Source of the DNA: Candidatus Enterococcus myersii
Lineage (GTDB): Bacteria > Bacillota > Bacilli > Lactobacillales > Enterococcaceae
DNA length: 64,000 nucleotides
Assembly: GCF_017316025.1 (NCBI RefSeq)
Contig: NZ_JAFLVT010000013.1
Span: 72,325-136,324, forward strand
Reading direction: 5' to 3'
Below, piece after piece: positions 55,765-64,000 of this stretch; the first letter of the stretch is position 1, and every line of letters starts with the position of its first letter. The translations under genes were made by a program, and so were the position numbers. A model generated the notes under the pieces. It was not told the origin of the DNA, did no database searches, and worked only from the letters and a program-made list of their open reading frames with translations.

Positions 55765-56895
55765 ATGACCTTTACCTTTCGTTTTATTATAAGGCTCTTT
55801 TTAACAATGATTATCTCTTTGGTTTTGACACCTATTATTAAACTTTTGGCTTTTAAAATTGGGGCAGTGGATAAACCTGGGGCTAGAAGAATTAACACCA
55901 AAACGATGCCAACAGCTGGTGGCTTGAGTATTTTTATTTCATTTTCGATTGCGGTGCTTTGGGAATTTAATGATACGTTACCGATTGGAAAAGTTTGGCC
56001 AATGATTTTAGGTGCATTAATTATTGTTATTACCGGCTTAATTGATGATGTTTTTGAATTAACTCCACTGCAAAAAACACTAGGGATAACGTTAGCCGCT
56101 TTGGAGGCTTACTTCATTGGGGGCATTGAAATTAATACCTTTAGTTTGCCGTTTTTTGGTCGCTTTGAATTAGGATGGTTGAGTTTACCGGTAACATTAT
56201 TGTGGATTTTAGCAATAACCAATGCTGTCAATCTTATTGATGGTTTGGATGGTTTAGCGGCTGGGATTTCCATTATTGGATTAACGACAATCGGGTTGAT
56301 TAGTTACTTTTTCTTACCGCGTACGGGTGTTTTTTTGGCAATTATTATCTTTAGCCTAGTAGCTGCTATCCTTGGTTTTTTTCCGTATAATTTTCATCCA
56401 GCGACAATTTATCTAGGCGATACAGGAGCACTTTTTTTAGGTTATATGATTGCGATTTTATCTTTGCAAGGATTGAAAAATGCCACATTTATCACGATTT
56501 TAACACCAATGTTTATTTTGGGCGTGCCAATTACAGACACTGTTTACGCGATGATTCGCCGTAAGTTTAATAAACAACCTATTTCTTCGGCTGATAAAAT
56601 GCATTTACATCATCGCCTGCTTTCTTTAGGTTTTACCCATCGCGGGGCAGTGCTGACAATTTATGCGTTAGCCTTAGTTTTTTCTTTTATTGCTTTATTA
56701 ATGAATTATGCGAGTACCTGGGCGACGGTTTTGCTAATTCTCTTTACTGCTATTGGTTTAGAATTATTTATTGAATTAATTGGTTTGGTGGGAGAAAATC
56801 GACAACCGTTAATGTGTGCTTTGAAATTTTTAGGCAATCGCCGTTTTCGGCAAGATGTTTTAAACAAACATCCAGAAGATAAAGAGGATAAATAA
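55765..56895 (+). CDS. tagO: Undecaprenyl-phosphate GlcNAc-1-phosphate transferase
   Basis: A 376-residue polyprenol phosphotransferase with ten or eleven helices that starts wall teichoic acid or other surface polymers by adding GlcNAc-1-P to undecaprenyl phosphate. Motifs: DKPGARRINTKTMPTAGG, the Asp pair in LIDDVFEL, NAVNLIDGLDGLAAGI and MHLHHRLLSLG. MraY uses the same lipid, so the two compete. The Shine-Dalgarno is weak (AAAGAAAGCGAG). The long cytoplasmic C-terminus is family-typical. Confidence 0.93.
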   Translation: MTFTFRFIIRLFLTMIISLVLTPIIKLLAFKIGAVDKPGARRINTKTMPTAGGLSIFISFSIAVLWEFNDTLPIGKVWPMILGALIIVITGLIDDVFELTPLQKTLGITLAALEAYFIGGIEINTFSLPFFGRFELGWLSLPVTLLWILAITNAVNLIDGLDGLAAGISIIGLTTIGLISYFFLPRTGVFLAIIIFSLVAAILGFFPYNFHPATIYLGDTGALFLGYMIAILSLQGLKNATFITILTPMFILGVPITDTVYAMIRRKFNKQPISSADKMHLHHRLLSLGFTHRGAVLTIYALALVFSFIALLMNYASTWATVLLILFTAIGLELFIELIGLVGENRQPLMCALKFLGNRRFRQDVLNKHPEDKEDK

Positions 56896-56935
56896 TAAGG
56901 AGTTTTGCTTAGTTGCGAAACTTCTTTTTTTACGC

Positions 56936-56985
56936 TTGACATATGAATTTGCATTCATTTATAATACGTATGAAAAGATATTCAT
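56936..56985 (+). promoter_or_regulatory. Promoter of the metal ATPase overlapped by inverted repeats
   Basis: TTGACA (56936-56941) and TATAAT (56960-56965) are consensus, 18 bases apart. ATGAAT (56943-56948) and ATTCAT (56953-56958) form a perfect repeat inside the spacer; a second pair, ATGAA (56970-56974) and TTCAT (56981-56985), covers the start point. This is the shape of ArsR/SmtB-type metal operators. A perfect promoter under an operator suggests tight repression relieved by metal. Confidence 0.8.
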
Positions 56986-57012
56986 GTAAACGGTTGTAAA
57001 GGAGCGGTTAAA

Positions 57013-59097
57013 ATGGAATTAAAATATCAATTAAATGGTTTGGATTGTGCAAATTGTGCCGCTAAAATCGAACGCGCAATAGCAAAAGTTGATGGAGTGA
57101 GTAAGGCACAAGTGGATTTTATGCAGGCAAGCTTAGCGATTGATTGCGATGAAAAAAATGCAGAAGCCATTGAGATAACAAGTAAGCAACTTATAAAAAA
57201 AATTGAGCCAGATGTAACGATGATAAAAAAAGATACAGTTAGCCAAAAACATCATCACGATCATGGAAACAAAAACGCAAAAGTATTAGTGACAAGAATT
57301 TTACTTACAACGCTAGCACTGTCATTACTACTTTTTTTGCAACTTACAGATCCTTGGAATACAATTTTGTATGCAGCCGTCTATCTTTTAATCGGCTATG
57401 ACATTGTGAAAACGGCAGTTACAAATTTATTTTCTGGTCAAGTTTTTGATGAAAACTTTTTGATGACCATTGCAACAATTGGCGCTTTTTTTATTGGAGA
57501 TCACACAGAAGCGGTATTGGTTATGCTCTTATATCAAATCGGTGAGTGTTTCCAAGATTATGCGGTGGGAAAATCTCGCAAAAATATTAAAGCCTTGATG
57601 GATGTACGTCCAGACGTTGCACGTTTAGTTACAAAAAATGAGTTGGTAATGGTGAAACCTGAAACAGTTAAGATAGGAGAGCTGGTTCAGGTCAATCCTG
57701 GTGAGAAGATTCCTTTGGATGGGATTGTAAAAACAGGGAGTGGCTATTTGGATACTTCTGCTTTGACAGGTGAGTCCATGCCACAAGCCGTAGCCGTCGG
57801 TGATCAGGTGTTGAGTGGTTGTATTAACAAAGATACTACTTTAATCGTGGAAGTAACGAAAAATTTTGGTCAGTCAACGGTCAGCAAAATTTTAGATTTA
57901 GTAGAGAATGCCAGTAGTCAAAAAGCACCAGCAGAACGATTTATTACAAAGTTTGCACGTGTCTACACGCCAATTGTTGTAGTTTTAGCGCTCCTATTAG
58001 CCATAGTTCCAACGCTATTTGTCGGTGATTTTCAAGAATGGTTGTACCGAGCCTTAACTTTCTTAGTTATTTCTTGCCCCTGTGCGTTGGTTATTTCAGT
58101 GCCCCTCAGTTTCTTTGGTGGTATCGGAGGTGCTAGCCGTGCCGGAATTTTAATCAAAGGATCAAATTATTTAGAAACCTTAGCAAAAGTTAACACAGTT
58201 GTTTTTGATAAAACAGGTACTTTAACTAAAGGTGAATTTGCTGTTGCTAAAGTCGTGGTTGAAAAAAGTGAAATTCCTGTTTTAGCCTATGCCAGTGCTT
58301 TAGAACAAAATTCAAGTCATCCCATTGCACGTTCAATAGTTTTAGCGGCAAAAGATGAAAAAATACCTGCTGTAAGTGCAAGTAAAGAGATTGCCGGCTT
58401 TGGTGTCAGCGGCATAATTGAGGGAAAAGAAGTTTTTGCTGGAAATGATAAATATTTAAAAGAGCATCATATTGCTTTACCCAAAGTAAGTAGTTTAGGC
58501 ACCGTTGTTTACTTAGTAGTCAACGGTCAATTGGCTGGCTATTTGGTAGTAAACGATCAGATTAAACCAGAAGCTAAAGGTGCAGTCAACAAATTAAAAA
58601 CACTTGGGGTCAAACAAACAGTTATGTTAACCGGTGACCGCAAAGCAGTTGCCACAAGTGTAGGCGAAACATTAGGTTTAGATCAAGTTTATGCCCGTCT
58701 TTTACCACAAGATAAAGTTAGCCATGTAGAAAAATTGCGTGAAAATGATAATAAGGTTGCCTTTGTGGGAGATGGAATTAATGATGCGCCGGTTTTAGCA
58801 ACAGCTGATATTGGGATTGCAATGGGTGGCTTAGGAAGTGATGCAGCTATTGAAGCGGCAGATGCTGTAATCATGGATGATAACCCAGCTAAAATTGCTA
58901 CGGCAATCACAATAGCCCGTAAAACATTAAAAATTGTAAAGCAAAATATTATTTTTGCCCTCACTATCAAAATTTTCTTTTTGATTTTAGGTGCTGCCGG
59001 TTTTGTTGCAATGGGATGGGCTGTCTTTGCTGATGTGGGGGTCACTTTAATTGCAGTTTTAAATGCGATGCGCTGTTTAAAAACACCAAAGCTTTAA
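57013..59097 (+). CDS. cadA: P1B-type heavy metal ATPase (Zn/Cd/Pb type)
   Basis: A 694-residue metal efflux pump. One HMA domain with GLDCANCA (Cys12, Cys15), a His-rich linker (HHHDHG) near residue 76, eight predicted helices, the metal-site CPC at 355-357, the phosphorylated Asp399 in DKTGTLT and HP in SSHPIARS. CPC with a C-terminal DVGVTLIAVLNAMR helix points to Zn/Cd/Pb rather than Cu. AAAGGAGCGG precedes the ATG. The regulator that would bind the promoter operator is not adjacent. Confidence 0.94.
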   Translation: MELKYQLNGLDCANCAAKIERAIAKVDGVSKAQVDFMQASLAIDCDEKNAEAIEITSKQLIKKIEPDVTMIKKDTVSQKHHHDHGNKNAKVLVTRILLTTLALSLLLFLQLTDPWNTILYAAVYLLIGYDIVKTAVTNLFSGQVFDENFLMTIATIGAFFIGDHTEAVLVMLLYQIGECFQDYAVGKSRKNIKALMDVRPDVARLVTKNELVMVKPETVKIGELVQVNPGEKIPLDGIVKTGSGYLDTSALTGESMPQAVAVGDQVLSGCINKDTTLIVEVTKNFGQSTVSKILDLVENASSQKAPAERFITKFARVYTPIVVVLALLLAIVPTLFVGDFQEWLYRALTFLVISCPCALVISVPLSFFGGIGGASRAGILIKGSNYLETLAKVNTVVFDKTGTLTKGEFAVAKVVVEKSEIPVLAYASALEQNSSHPIARSIVLAAKDEKIPAVSASKEIAGFGVSGIIEGKEVFAGNDKYLKEHHIALPKVSSLGTVVYLVVNGQLAGYLVVNDQIKPEAKGAVNKLKTLGVKQTVMLTGDRKAVATSVGETLGLDQVYARLLPQDKVSHVEKLRENDNKVAFVGDGINDAPVLATADIGIAMGGLGSDAAIEAADAVIMDDNPAKIATAITIARKTLKIVKQNIIFALTIKIFFLILGAAGFVAMGWAVFADVGVTLIAVLNAMRCLKTPKL

Positions 59098-59163
59098 AAT
59101 AAGTTATGGGCTCGTTTCATTTGCTCTTAGTCCTACATTCATCTAAAATAAAAAAGAAAATCG

Positions 59164-59199
59164 CCTATTTTCATTATTGTTTTGTACAATGAAAATAGG
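59164..59199 (+). promoter_or_regulatory. Hairpin leader ahead of the 55-residue gene
   Basis: CCTATTTTCATT (59164-59175) pairs perfectly with AATGAAAATAGG (59188-59199). It ends seven bases before the ribosome site AGGAGGAG, with no T run, so it is more likely an operator or a 5' leader stem than a terminator of cadA. Confidence 0.55.
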
Positions 59200-59219
59200 T
59201 ATAAGTAGGAGGAGTTCAT

Positions 59220-59387
59220 ATGAAAATCAAAGAAAAGATTGCTGAAACTGTAACTGAAACAGCTGAAAAAGTTCGTTATATGTTAAAAAATGATGATTAC
59301 TTTATCAACGTTTCTAAAAAGGGACTAGACGTAAAAAAAGCACGTCCAACCAAGCACACAATTAAATGGCGGGCTAAAAACTATTAA
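59220..59387 (+). CDS. Unrecognised 55-residue basic protein
   Basis: A 55-residue frame beginning MKIKEKIAETVTETAEKV with a strong AGGAGGAG site eight bases upstream. The first third is a likely amphipathic helix; the C-terminal part is basic (KKGLDVKKARPTKH) and ends KNY. No cysteine, signal or clear membrane segment is visible. I do not recognise the family. It has its own leader hairpin and a terminator, which argues that it is real. Position after cadA does not by itself imply a metal role. Confidence 0.72.
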   Translation: MKIKEKIAETVTETAEKVRYMLKNDDYFINVSKKGLDVKKARPTKHTIKWRAKNY

Positions 59388-59410
59388 AAAAATGAAAAGT
59401 ATCTGATTAA

Positions 59411-59457
59411 AAAAGGCTCTGGCGAAAAAGTTGTAAAAACTTTCTCCAGAGCCTTTT
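59411..59457. terminator. Convergent terminator after the 55-residue gene and TetR
   Basis: AAAAGGCTCTGG pairs with CCAGAGCCTTTT (59446-59457), extended by AAAGTT/AACTTT inside. It overlaps the tetR stop region and has A and T flanks on both sides, so it works for both strands. Confidence 0.88.
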
Positions 59458-60061
59458 ATTTCTCAATTTCAATACCTAAAACAGTTAAATGGCCGTTACC
59501 AACTAGTTTAATAACCAATTTGGCCAGATGTTCTGGTGTCATTTGTGAATCTGTTGTTAGCCACCAATGTAAAGTGCCGATAAAAATGGAGGTCATATAT
59601 TCGATAATAAAGTCCATGGGCACTTCAATTTCATTTTCGGTAATTTTTAAACGGTTAAAGACGTCGGCATATTGTTCATTTAATATGTCGGCAATTTTTT
59701 TACGTAAAATTTCATTTGCCGAAGCGTCCATAATCGTCAGATAGAATTTGCGATTTTCATGGATATTCCGATAAATTTTAGTCATAACGACTTCGATTTG
59801 TCTGACTTTAATCCGATTGCCTTTTACCAATTCGGCAGGGTTTAAAACTGAGGTAAAGGCGGTTAGCGCATAATCGAAAATTGTTTCGTACAGGTCTTGC
59901 TTGTCTTTGTAGTGAGCATAAAAAGTCGCACGGTTGATCATTGCCTGATCGGCAATATCTTGTACGGTAACTTGTTCATACCCATTTTTTTCCACTAAAT
60001 GAATAAACGCTTCAATAATCATTTTATTTGTGCGTTTAACGCGTAAGTCAGTTTTTTTCAT
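59456..60061 (-). CDS. TetR family regulator divergent from the dehydratase-type gene
   Basis: A 201-residue TetR protein. The helix-turn-helix is VTVQDIADQAMINRATFYAH near residues 34-53, typical of the family; the rest is a helical ligand domain. ATG 60061 (minus strand) follows GAAAGGAAATTTC. It is divergent from the large gene at 60235, with three inverted repeats between, so it most probably represses that gene and itself. The inducer is unknown; acyl-CoA or an aromatic acid would suit the neighbour, but that is a guess. Confidence 0.9.
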   Translation of the reverse strand: MKKTDLRVKRTNKMIIEAFIHLVEKNGYEQVTVQDIADQAMINRATFYAHYKDKQDLYETIFDYALTAFTSVLNPAELVKGNRIKVRQIEVVMTKIYRNIHENRKFYLTIMDASANEILRKKIADILNEQYADVFNRLKITENEIEVPMDFIIEYMTSIFIGTLHWWLTTDSQMTPEHLAKLVIKLVGNGHLTVLGIEIEK

Positions 60062-60078
60062 TGAAATTTCCTTTCTAG

Positions 60079-60134
60079 ATAAGCAACAAAAAACGTAAGT
60101 TTGTTGCTTATGTCACAAACTGCTTTTGTTTGTG
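60079..60134. promoter_or_regulatory. Palindromic operators between TetR and the dehydratase-type gene
   Basis: ATAAGCAACAAA (60079-60090) and TTTGTTGCTTAT (60100-60111) are a perfect 12-base repeat with a nine-base centre. CACAAAC (60114-60120) and GTTTGTG (60128-60134) are another, sharing the ACAAA core. A third, CAACA (60203-60207) with TGTTG (60211-60215), lies near the ribosome site. They are likely TetR binding sites. Confidence 0.72.
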
Positions 60135-60136
60135 TA

Positions 60137-60165
60137 TTGTCAAAAAGTGAGCAAGAATTTAAAAT
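60137..60165 (+). promoter_or_regulatory. Promoter of the dehydratase-type gene
   Basis: TTGTCA (60137-60142) and TAAAAT (60160-60165) are 17 bases apart. The -35 starts two bases after the second palindrome, so a bound TetR dimer would block it. Confidence 0.72.
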
Positions 60166-60234
60166 AGACATGAGTATTATATCAGACGGGTTGTAAGTTA
60201 ATCAACAAGCTGTTGTATAAAAAGGGTGATACAT

Positions 60235-63200
60235 ATGAAATTAAAAGCAGGTATTGATGTCGGTTCTACGACGGTTAAATTAGTCATTTTAAATGAAAAA
60301 AATGAAACAATTTTCGCAAAATACGAACGTCACTTTTCGGATGTGAAAAAAGCGACAAATAAAATTTTGTCTGAAGGTCAAGCAGTAATCAAAGATACTC
60401 CCGTATCTTTACAAATTACCGGTTCTGGTGGGATGGGTCTGGCAGAAGTTTTAGAAATTTCCTTCGTGCAAGAAGTAATTGCTTGTACCAAAACGGTTGA
60501 AACAATTATCCCTCAAACAGATGTCGTCATTGAATTAGGTGGTGAGGATGCTAAAATCACCTTTTTTGAAGGGGCATTAGAGCAACGCATGAATGGTAGT
60601 TGTGCCGGTGGTACCGGTGCTTTTATCGATCAGATGGCGGTACTTTTAAAAACGGATGCCAATGGGGTTAATGAATTGGCAAAAAATTATCAAACAATTT
60701 ATCCTATTGCTTCTCGGTGTGGTGTCTTTGCTAAAACCGATGTTCAGCCTTTAATTAATGAAGGCGCTGATAAAGCAGATATTGCAGCGAGTATTTTTCA
60801 AGCAGTGGTTAATCAGACAATTGCAGGCCTTGCTGCAGGACGAAAAATCAAAGGAAAAGTTGCCTTTTTAGGTGGTCCTTTGTATTTTATGTCTGAACTA
60901 AGAAAACGGTTTGTTGAGACGTTAAATATCGCCCCAGAAGATATTGTTTTTCCTGAAAATCCACAACTATTTGTGGCGATGGGGGCAGCTTTGTTTGCTA
61001 AAGAAGGTGAGGCTACCACGTTAGCAAATTTATTGGACCGCTTAGAAAATGGACAACAAGACCAATTAAAGCCTACCGATACATTACAACCCTTATTTAG
61101 TAGTGATGGGGAGTTAACAGAATTTAGAACACGTCACAGCCAAGCAACAGCAGAAGAAAAAGATTTGACTACGCATCAAGGCGCAGCATTTTTAGGAATC
61201 GATGCAGGTTCAACCACGACAAAAGTGGTGTTAATTGATGATGCGGGTCGGATATTATTTTCTTTTTACGGTAACAATGAAGGCCAGCCACTCGAAACAA
61301 CCATGGCAGTTTTAATCGATCTTTATCAGAAAATGCCAGCTGATGTTTTTGTCGGAAAAGCAGCAGTAACAGGTTACGGAGAACATCTCATCAAAAATGC
61401 GTTGAAAGTCGATATTGGCGAAGTCGAAACCATGGCTCACTACAAAGCAGCCAATCATTTTCAACCAGGTGTAGACTTTATCTTGGATATTGGTGGCCAA
61501 GATATGAAAGCTATGACGATTAAAGATGGTGTTTTATCTTCCATTCAGTTAAATGAAGCGTGCTCATCTGGTTGCGGTTCTTTCATCGAAACATTTGCTA
61601 AATCGCTAAATTACGATGTAAAAGATTTTGCCCTTGCAGCCACACAATCACAAGCGCCGGTAGATTTAGGTTCTCGTTGTACGGTTTTCATGAATTCAAA
61701 GGTAAAACAAGTCCAAAAAGAAGGTGCCAGTGTTGGCGATATTTCAGCAGGACTTTCTTATTCGGTCATCAAAAATGCCATTTATAAAGTAATTAAGATT
61801 CGTCGTCCTGAAGAATTGGGAGAAAAAATTGTCTGCCAAGGAGGAACATTTTACAACGAAGCGGTTTTACGTGCTTTTGAAGAAATTTCTGGGCGTCAAG
61901 TTGTCAGACCTTCTATTGCAGGGTTAATGGGTGCTTATGGTGCCGCATTAATCGCATTAGAAAATTATGATATTGCTGAAGAAAGCACGATTTTAGATAC
62001 CGAAGAATTAGCAACATTTACTGCTGAAAAAGAATTCACCCATTGCAATTTGTGTGAAAATAAATGTCAATTAACGGTCACGATTTTTTCTGATGGACGT
62101 CAATTTATAACAGGAAATCGCTGTGAACGCGGAGCAAAAATCAAAATTAAAAAAGAAGATCGTCGCGTCAATTTAATAGATTATAAATACAAACGTCTTT
62201 TCAAATACCGTCCATTGCGGAAAAAAGATGCACTGAGAGGTGTGGTGGGGATTCCTCGAGTCTTGAATATGTATGAAAATTATCCTCTATGGCATACGTT
62301 ATTTACAGATTTAGGTTTTAGAGTCCAACTTTCACCCCGATCAAATAAAGCGTTGTATGAACAAGGAATGGAGACGATTCCAAGTGATACCGCTTGTTAT
62401 CCAGCTAAAATTACTCACGGTCATATTCAAGCTTTGATTGACAAAGAAGTACCACTGATTTTTTACCCTGGTGTGGTTTTTGAACGGCAAGAAAGTCCAG
62501 AAGCAGACAATCATTTTAATTGTCCCATTGTGCAAAGTTATCCCGATGTTATTCGCAACAATGTTGATGATATTCGCGAAGGTAAAGTTGATTACCGCAA
62601 TCCTTTCTTGAACTTAGCAAATGAGGCTGCGGTAATTGAGGTCTTGAGCAAAACCTTTGCAGATTTGGGGATCACAAAAGAAGAAATGGCTGCTGCTGTT
62701 CACCATGGTTTTGCAGAATTGGAAAACTTTAAACAAGACATTCGCAATAAAGGCGAAGAAACCTTGGCCATGTTACAAGCCAAAGGAGAACGTGGTATCG
62801 TTATTTCCGGCCGTCCGTATCATTTGGATCCTGAAATTAATCATGGTATCAGTGAAGTTATTACCCAAGAAGGTTTCCATGTTTTAACCGAAGATAGTAT
62901 TTCTCATCTAAGTGATGTTGGTAATTTGCGCGTGGTAAATCAATGGGTTTATCATTCCCGCCTCTATGCGGCAGCACGCGTGGTGGCAAAATCTAAAAAT
63001 CTTGAATTAGTGCAATTGAATTCCTTTGGCTGTGGTTTGGATGCGGTGACAACTGACCAAGTCGAAGAAATCATGGACCAGTATGGGAAAATTTATACGG
63101 TGCTAAAAATTGATGAAGGCTCGAATTTAGGTGCGATTCGGATTCGCTTGCGTTCATTAAAAGCAGCAGTGAAGGAACGGGATAAACAAGACTTCACGCC

Positions 63201-64000
63201 AACAAAACGCTACGATGAGCCAGAAAAAATCGTCTTTACTAAAGATATGCGTAAAAAACATACTTTACTATTGCCGATGCTTAGTCCGATCCATCAAGAT
63301 GGGCTAGTTGATGAAGCCTTAAAAGCTTCGGGGTATAATGTGGTTTGTTTACCTGCAGAAGATAAAGATGCTGTAAATGTTGGCTTGAAATACGTGAATA
63401 ACGATGCATGTTACCCTGCCATTATCTCAATTGGTCAATTAGTGGAGGCATTAGAAAGTGGTGCTTACGATTTAAACAATACCAGTGTGATGATGACACA
63501 AACTGGTGGGGGATGTCGTGCGACAAATTATATTCCGCTCTTACGCAAAGCTTTAAATGATGCTGGCTTCCCACAAGTGCCAGTCGTTTCAGTATCGATG
63601 GGAAATAAAGGAGTCGAATCAAATCCAGGTTTCAAATTTACCCTGCCGATGTTAAAACGAATTGTAGTTGCCTTTTTATATGGTGATTTATTTGAACGGG
63701 TGGTTTATCGCACTCGTCCTTACGAACTTAAAAAAGGTCAAATTGATCAAATGCACGCAGATTGGTTGAAAAAAGTAGCTAAAAATGTACGCAATGGTTC
63801 ATTGACCCAGTTTAATCGCAATATGAAAAAAATTATCGCTGATTTTGATACTGTCCCTTTGTCTGATGCAGTGAAACCCAAAGTCGGTGTAGTTGGGGAA
63901 ATCTTAGTGAAATATTCACCAACGGCCAATAATGATATTGTGCGCTTACTAGAAGCAGAAGGGGCTGAAGCCGTAGTTCCAGATATTATTGGTTTTATGA
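60235..64000 (+). CDS. Fused 2-hydroxyacyl-CoA dehydratase activase/DUF2229/HgdB-like protein (3' end outside window)
   Basis: Open for 1255 codons to the window edge, so the true length is greater. Domain 1 (about 1-265): ASKHA ATPase with [10 protein letters not shown], Cys123 ([11 protein letters not shown]) and Cys162 ([10 protein letters not shown]), spaced as the two 4Fe-4S ligands of HgdC. Domain 2 (about 318-585): a second such ATPase, [10 protein letters not shown], Cys443/447 and Cys482. Then a cluster motif C604-x2-C607-x3-C611 with C630, and DUF2229/HgdB-like parts with Cys721, 763, 933, 1059 and 1094. Such activators use ATP to fire electrons at very low potential. The substrate is unknown. 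AAGGGTGAT precedes the ATG. Confidence 0.9.
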   Translation, partial: MKLKAGIDVGSTTVKLVILNEKNETIFAKYERHFSDVKKATNKILSEGQAVIKDTPVSLQITGSGGMGLAEVLEISFVQEVIACTKTVETIIPQTDVVIELGGEDAKITFFEGALEQRMNGSCAGGTGAFIDQMAVLLKTDANGVNELAKNYQTIYPIASRCGVFAKTDVQPLINEGADKADIAASIFQAVVNQTIAGLAAGRKIKGKVAFLGGPLYFMSELRKRFVETLNIAPEDIVFPENPQLFVAMGAALFAKEGEATTLANLLDRLENGQQDQLKPTDTLQPLFSSDGELTEFRTRHSQATAEEKDLTTHQGAAFLGIDAGSTTTKVVLIDDAGRILFSFYGNNEGQPLETTMAVLIDLYQKMPADVFVGKAAVTGYGEHLIKNALKVDIGEVETMAHYKAANHFQPGVDFILDIGGQDMKAMTIKDGVLSSIQLNEACSSGCGSFIETFAKSLNYDVKDFALAATQSQAPVDLGSRCTVFMNSKVKQVQKEGASVGDISAGLSYSVIKNAIYKVIKIRRPEELGEKIVCQGGTFYNEAVLRAFEEISGRQVVRPSIAGLMGAYGAALIALENYDIAEESTILDTEELATFTAEKEFTHCNLCENKCQLTVTIFSDGRQFITGNRCERGAKIKIKKEDRRVNLIDYKYKRLFKYRPLRKKDALRGVVGIPRVLNMYENYPLWHTLFTDLGFRVQLSPRSNKALYEQGMETIPSDTACYPAKITHGHIQALIDKEVPLIFYPGVVFERQESPEADNHFNCPIVQSYPDVIRNNVDDIREGKVDYRNPFLNLANEAAVIEVLSKTFADLGITKEEMAAAVHHGFAELENFKQDIRNKGEETLAMLQAKGERGIVISGRPYHLDPEINHGISEVITQEGFHVLTEDSISHLSDVGNLRVVNQWVYHSRLYAAARVVAKSKNLELVQLNSFGCGLDAVTTDQVEEIMDQYGKIYTVLKIDEGSNLGAIRIRLRSLKAAVKERDKQDFTPTKRYDEPEKIVFTKDMRKKHTLLLPMLSPIHQDGLVDEALKASGYNVVCLPAEDKDAVNVGLKYVNNDACYPAIISIGQLVEALESGAYDLNNTSVMMTQTGGGCRATNYIPLLRKALNDAGFPQVPVVSVSMGNKGVESNPGFKFTLPMLKRIVVAFLYGDLFERVVYRTRPYELKKGQIDQMHADWLKKVAKNVRNGSLTQFNRNMKKIIADFDTVPLSDAVKPKVGVVGEILVKYSPTANNDIVRLLEAEGAEAVVPDIIGFM

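Noticed and set aside
56985-56998. cre-like TGTAAACGGTTGTA before cadA
   Set aside because: It differs from the CcpA consensus at the key C near the end, and catabolite control of a metal pump is not expected.
1-64000. tRNA, rRNA, insertion sequence or prophage
   Set aside because: No CCA-ended cloverleaf, rRNA stretch, transposase, integrase or phage gene was recognised on reading through the window.

Overview
The window looks like a chromosome segment of a low-GC Gram-positive lactic acid bacterium of the Enterococcaceae, most likely Enterococcus or a close relative. The basis is the Firmicute division cluster order (mraZ-rsmH-ftsL-pbp-mraY-murD-murG-divIB-ftsA-ftsZ-ylmE-sepF-ylmG-ylmH-divIVA-ileS), a mannose PTS operon behind a sigma-54 promoter with a trailing DUF956 gene, AT-rich codon use and strong AGGAGG-type ribosome sites. 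Species cannot be fixed from sequence alone. No rRNA, tRNA, CRISPR array, insertion sequence or prophage was seen.

Layout. 1-4066: sigma-54 mannose PTS operon (IIB, IIAB, IIC, IID) and a manO-like gene with its own promoter. 4067-5965: a small GlsB/YeaQ-type membrane protein and an Xaa-Pro peptidase. 6096-13575: a sugar cassette with an AraC regulator, a lipoprotein binding protein, two permeases without an ATPase, a GH112 phosphorylase for galactosyl-HexNAc-type disaccharides, a 54-residue membrane protein and a ROK kinase. It lies between the peptidase and efp, genes that I recall as neighbours in related genomes. 13720-22153: housekeeping run efp, asp23-like, nusB, folD, xseA, xseB, ispA, tlyA, argR, recN. 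22239-23520: two minus-strand membrane genes (DUF4044-like, corA). 23666-39049: DUF3397 gene, then the cell wall and division cluster. Between pbp and mraY are four tandem copies of a unit of about 102 bp whose sequence differences keep a hairpin paired. 39070-42186: T-box leader and ileS. 42263-48334: glutamate synthase gltB-gltD. 48361-52078: minus-strand zwf, a DtxR-type metal regulator and aminopeptidase pepS. 52259-56895: TetR regulator, flavodoxin, map, yihY, tagO-type transferase. 56936-59457: metal-inducible-looking P-type ATPase and an unrecognised 55-residue protein. 59456-64000: TetR regulator divergent from a very large gene running off the window, encoding two fused HgdC-type ATPase activators plus DUF2229/HgdB-like Cys-rich domains.

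How it works together. The PTS operon and the GH112 cassette import and cleave sugars; cre-like sites suggest catabolite control of the cassette. The central 16 kb builds septal peptidoglycan and the divisome. The best candidates for undescribed biology are the fused dehydratase/activase protein with its TetR palindromes, the hairpin repeat array inside the division cluster, and the apparent non-canonical start codons of ylmG (ATT) and possibly divIB (ATC).
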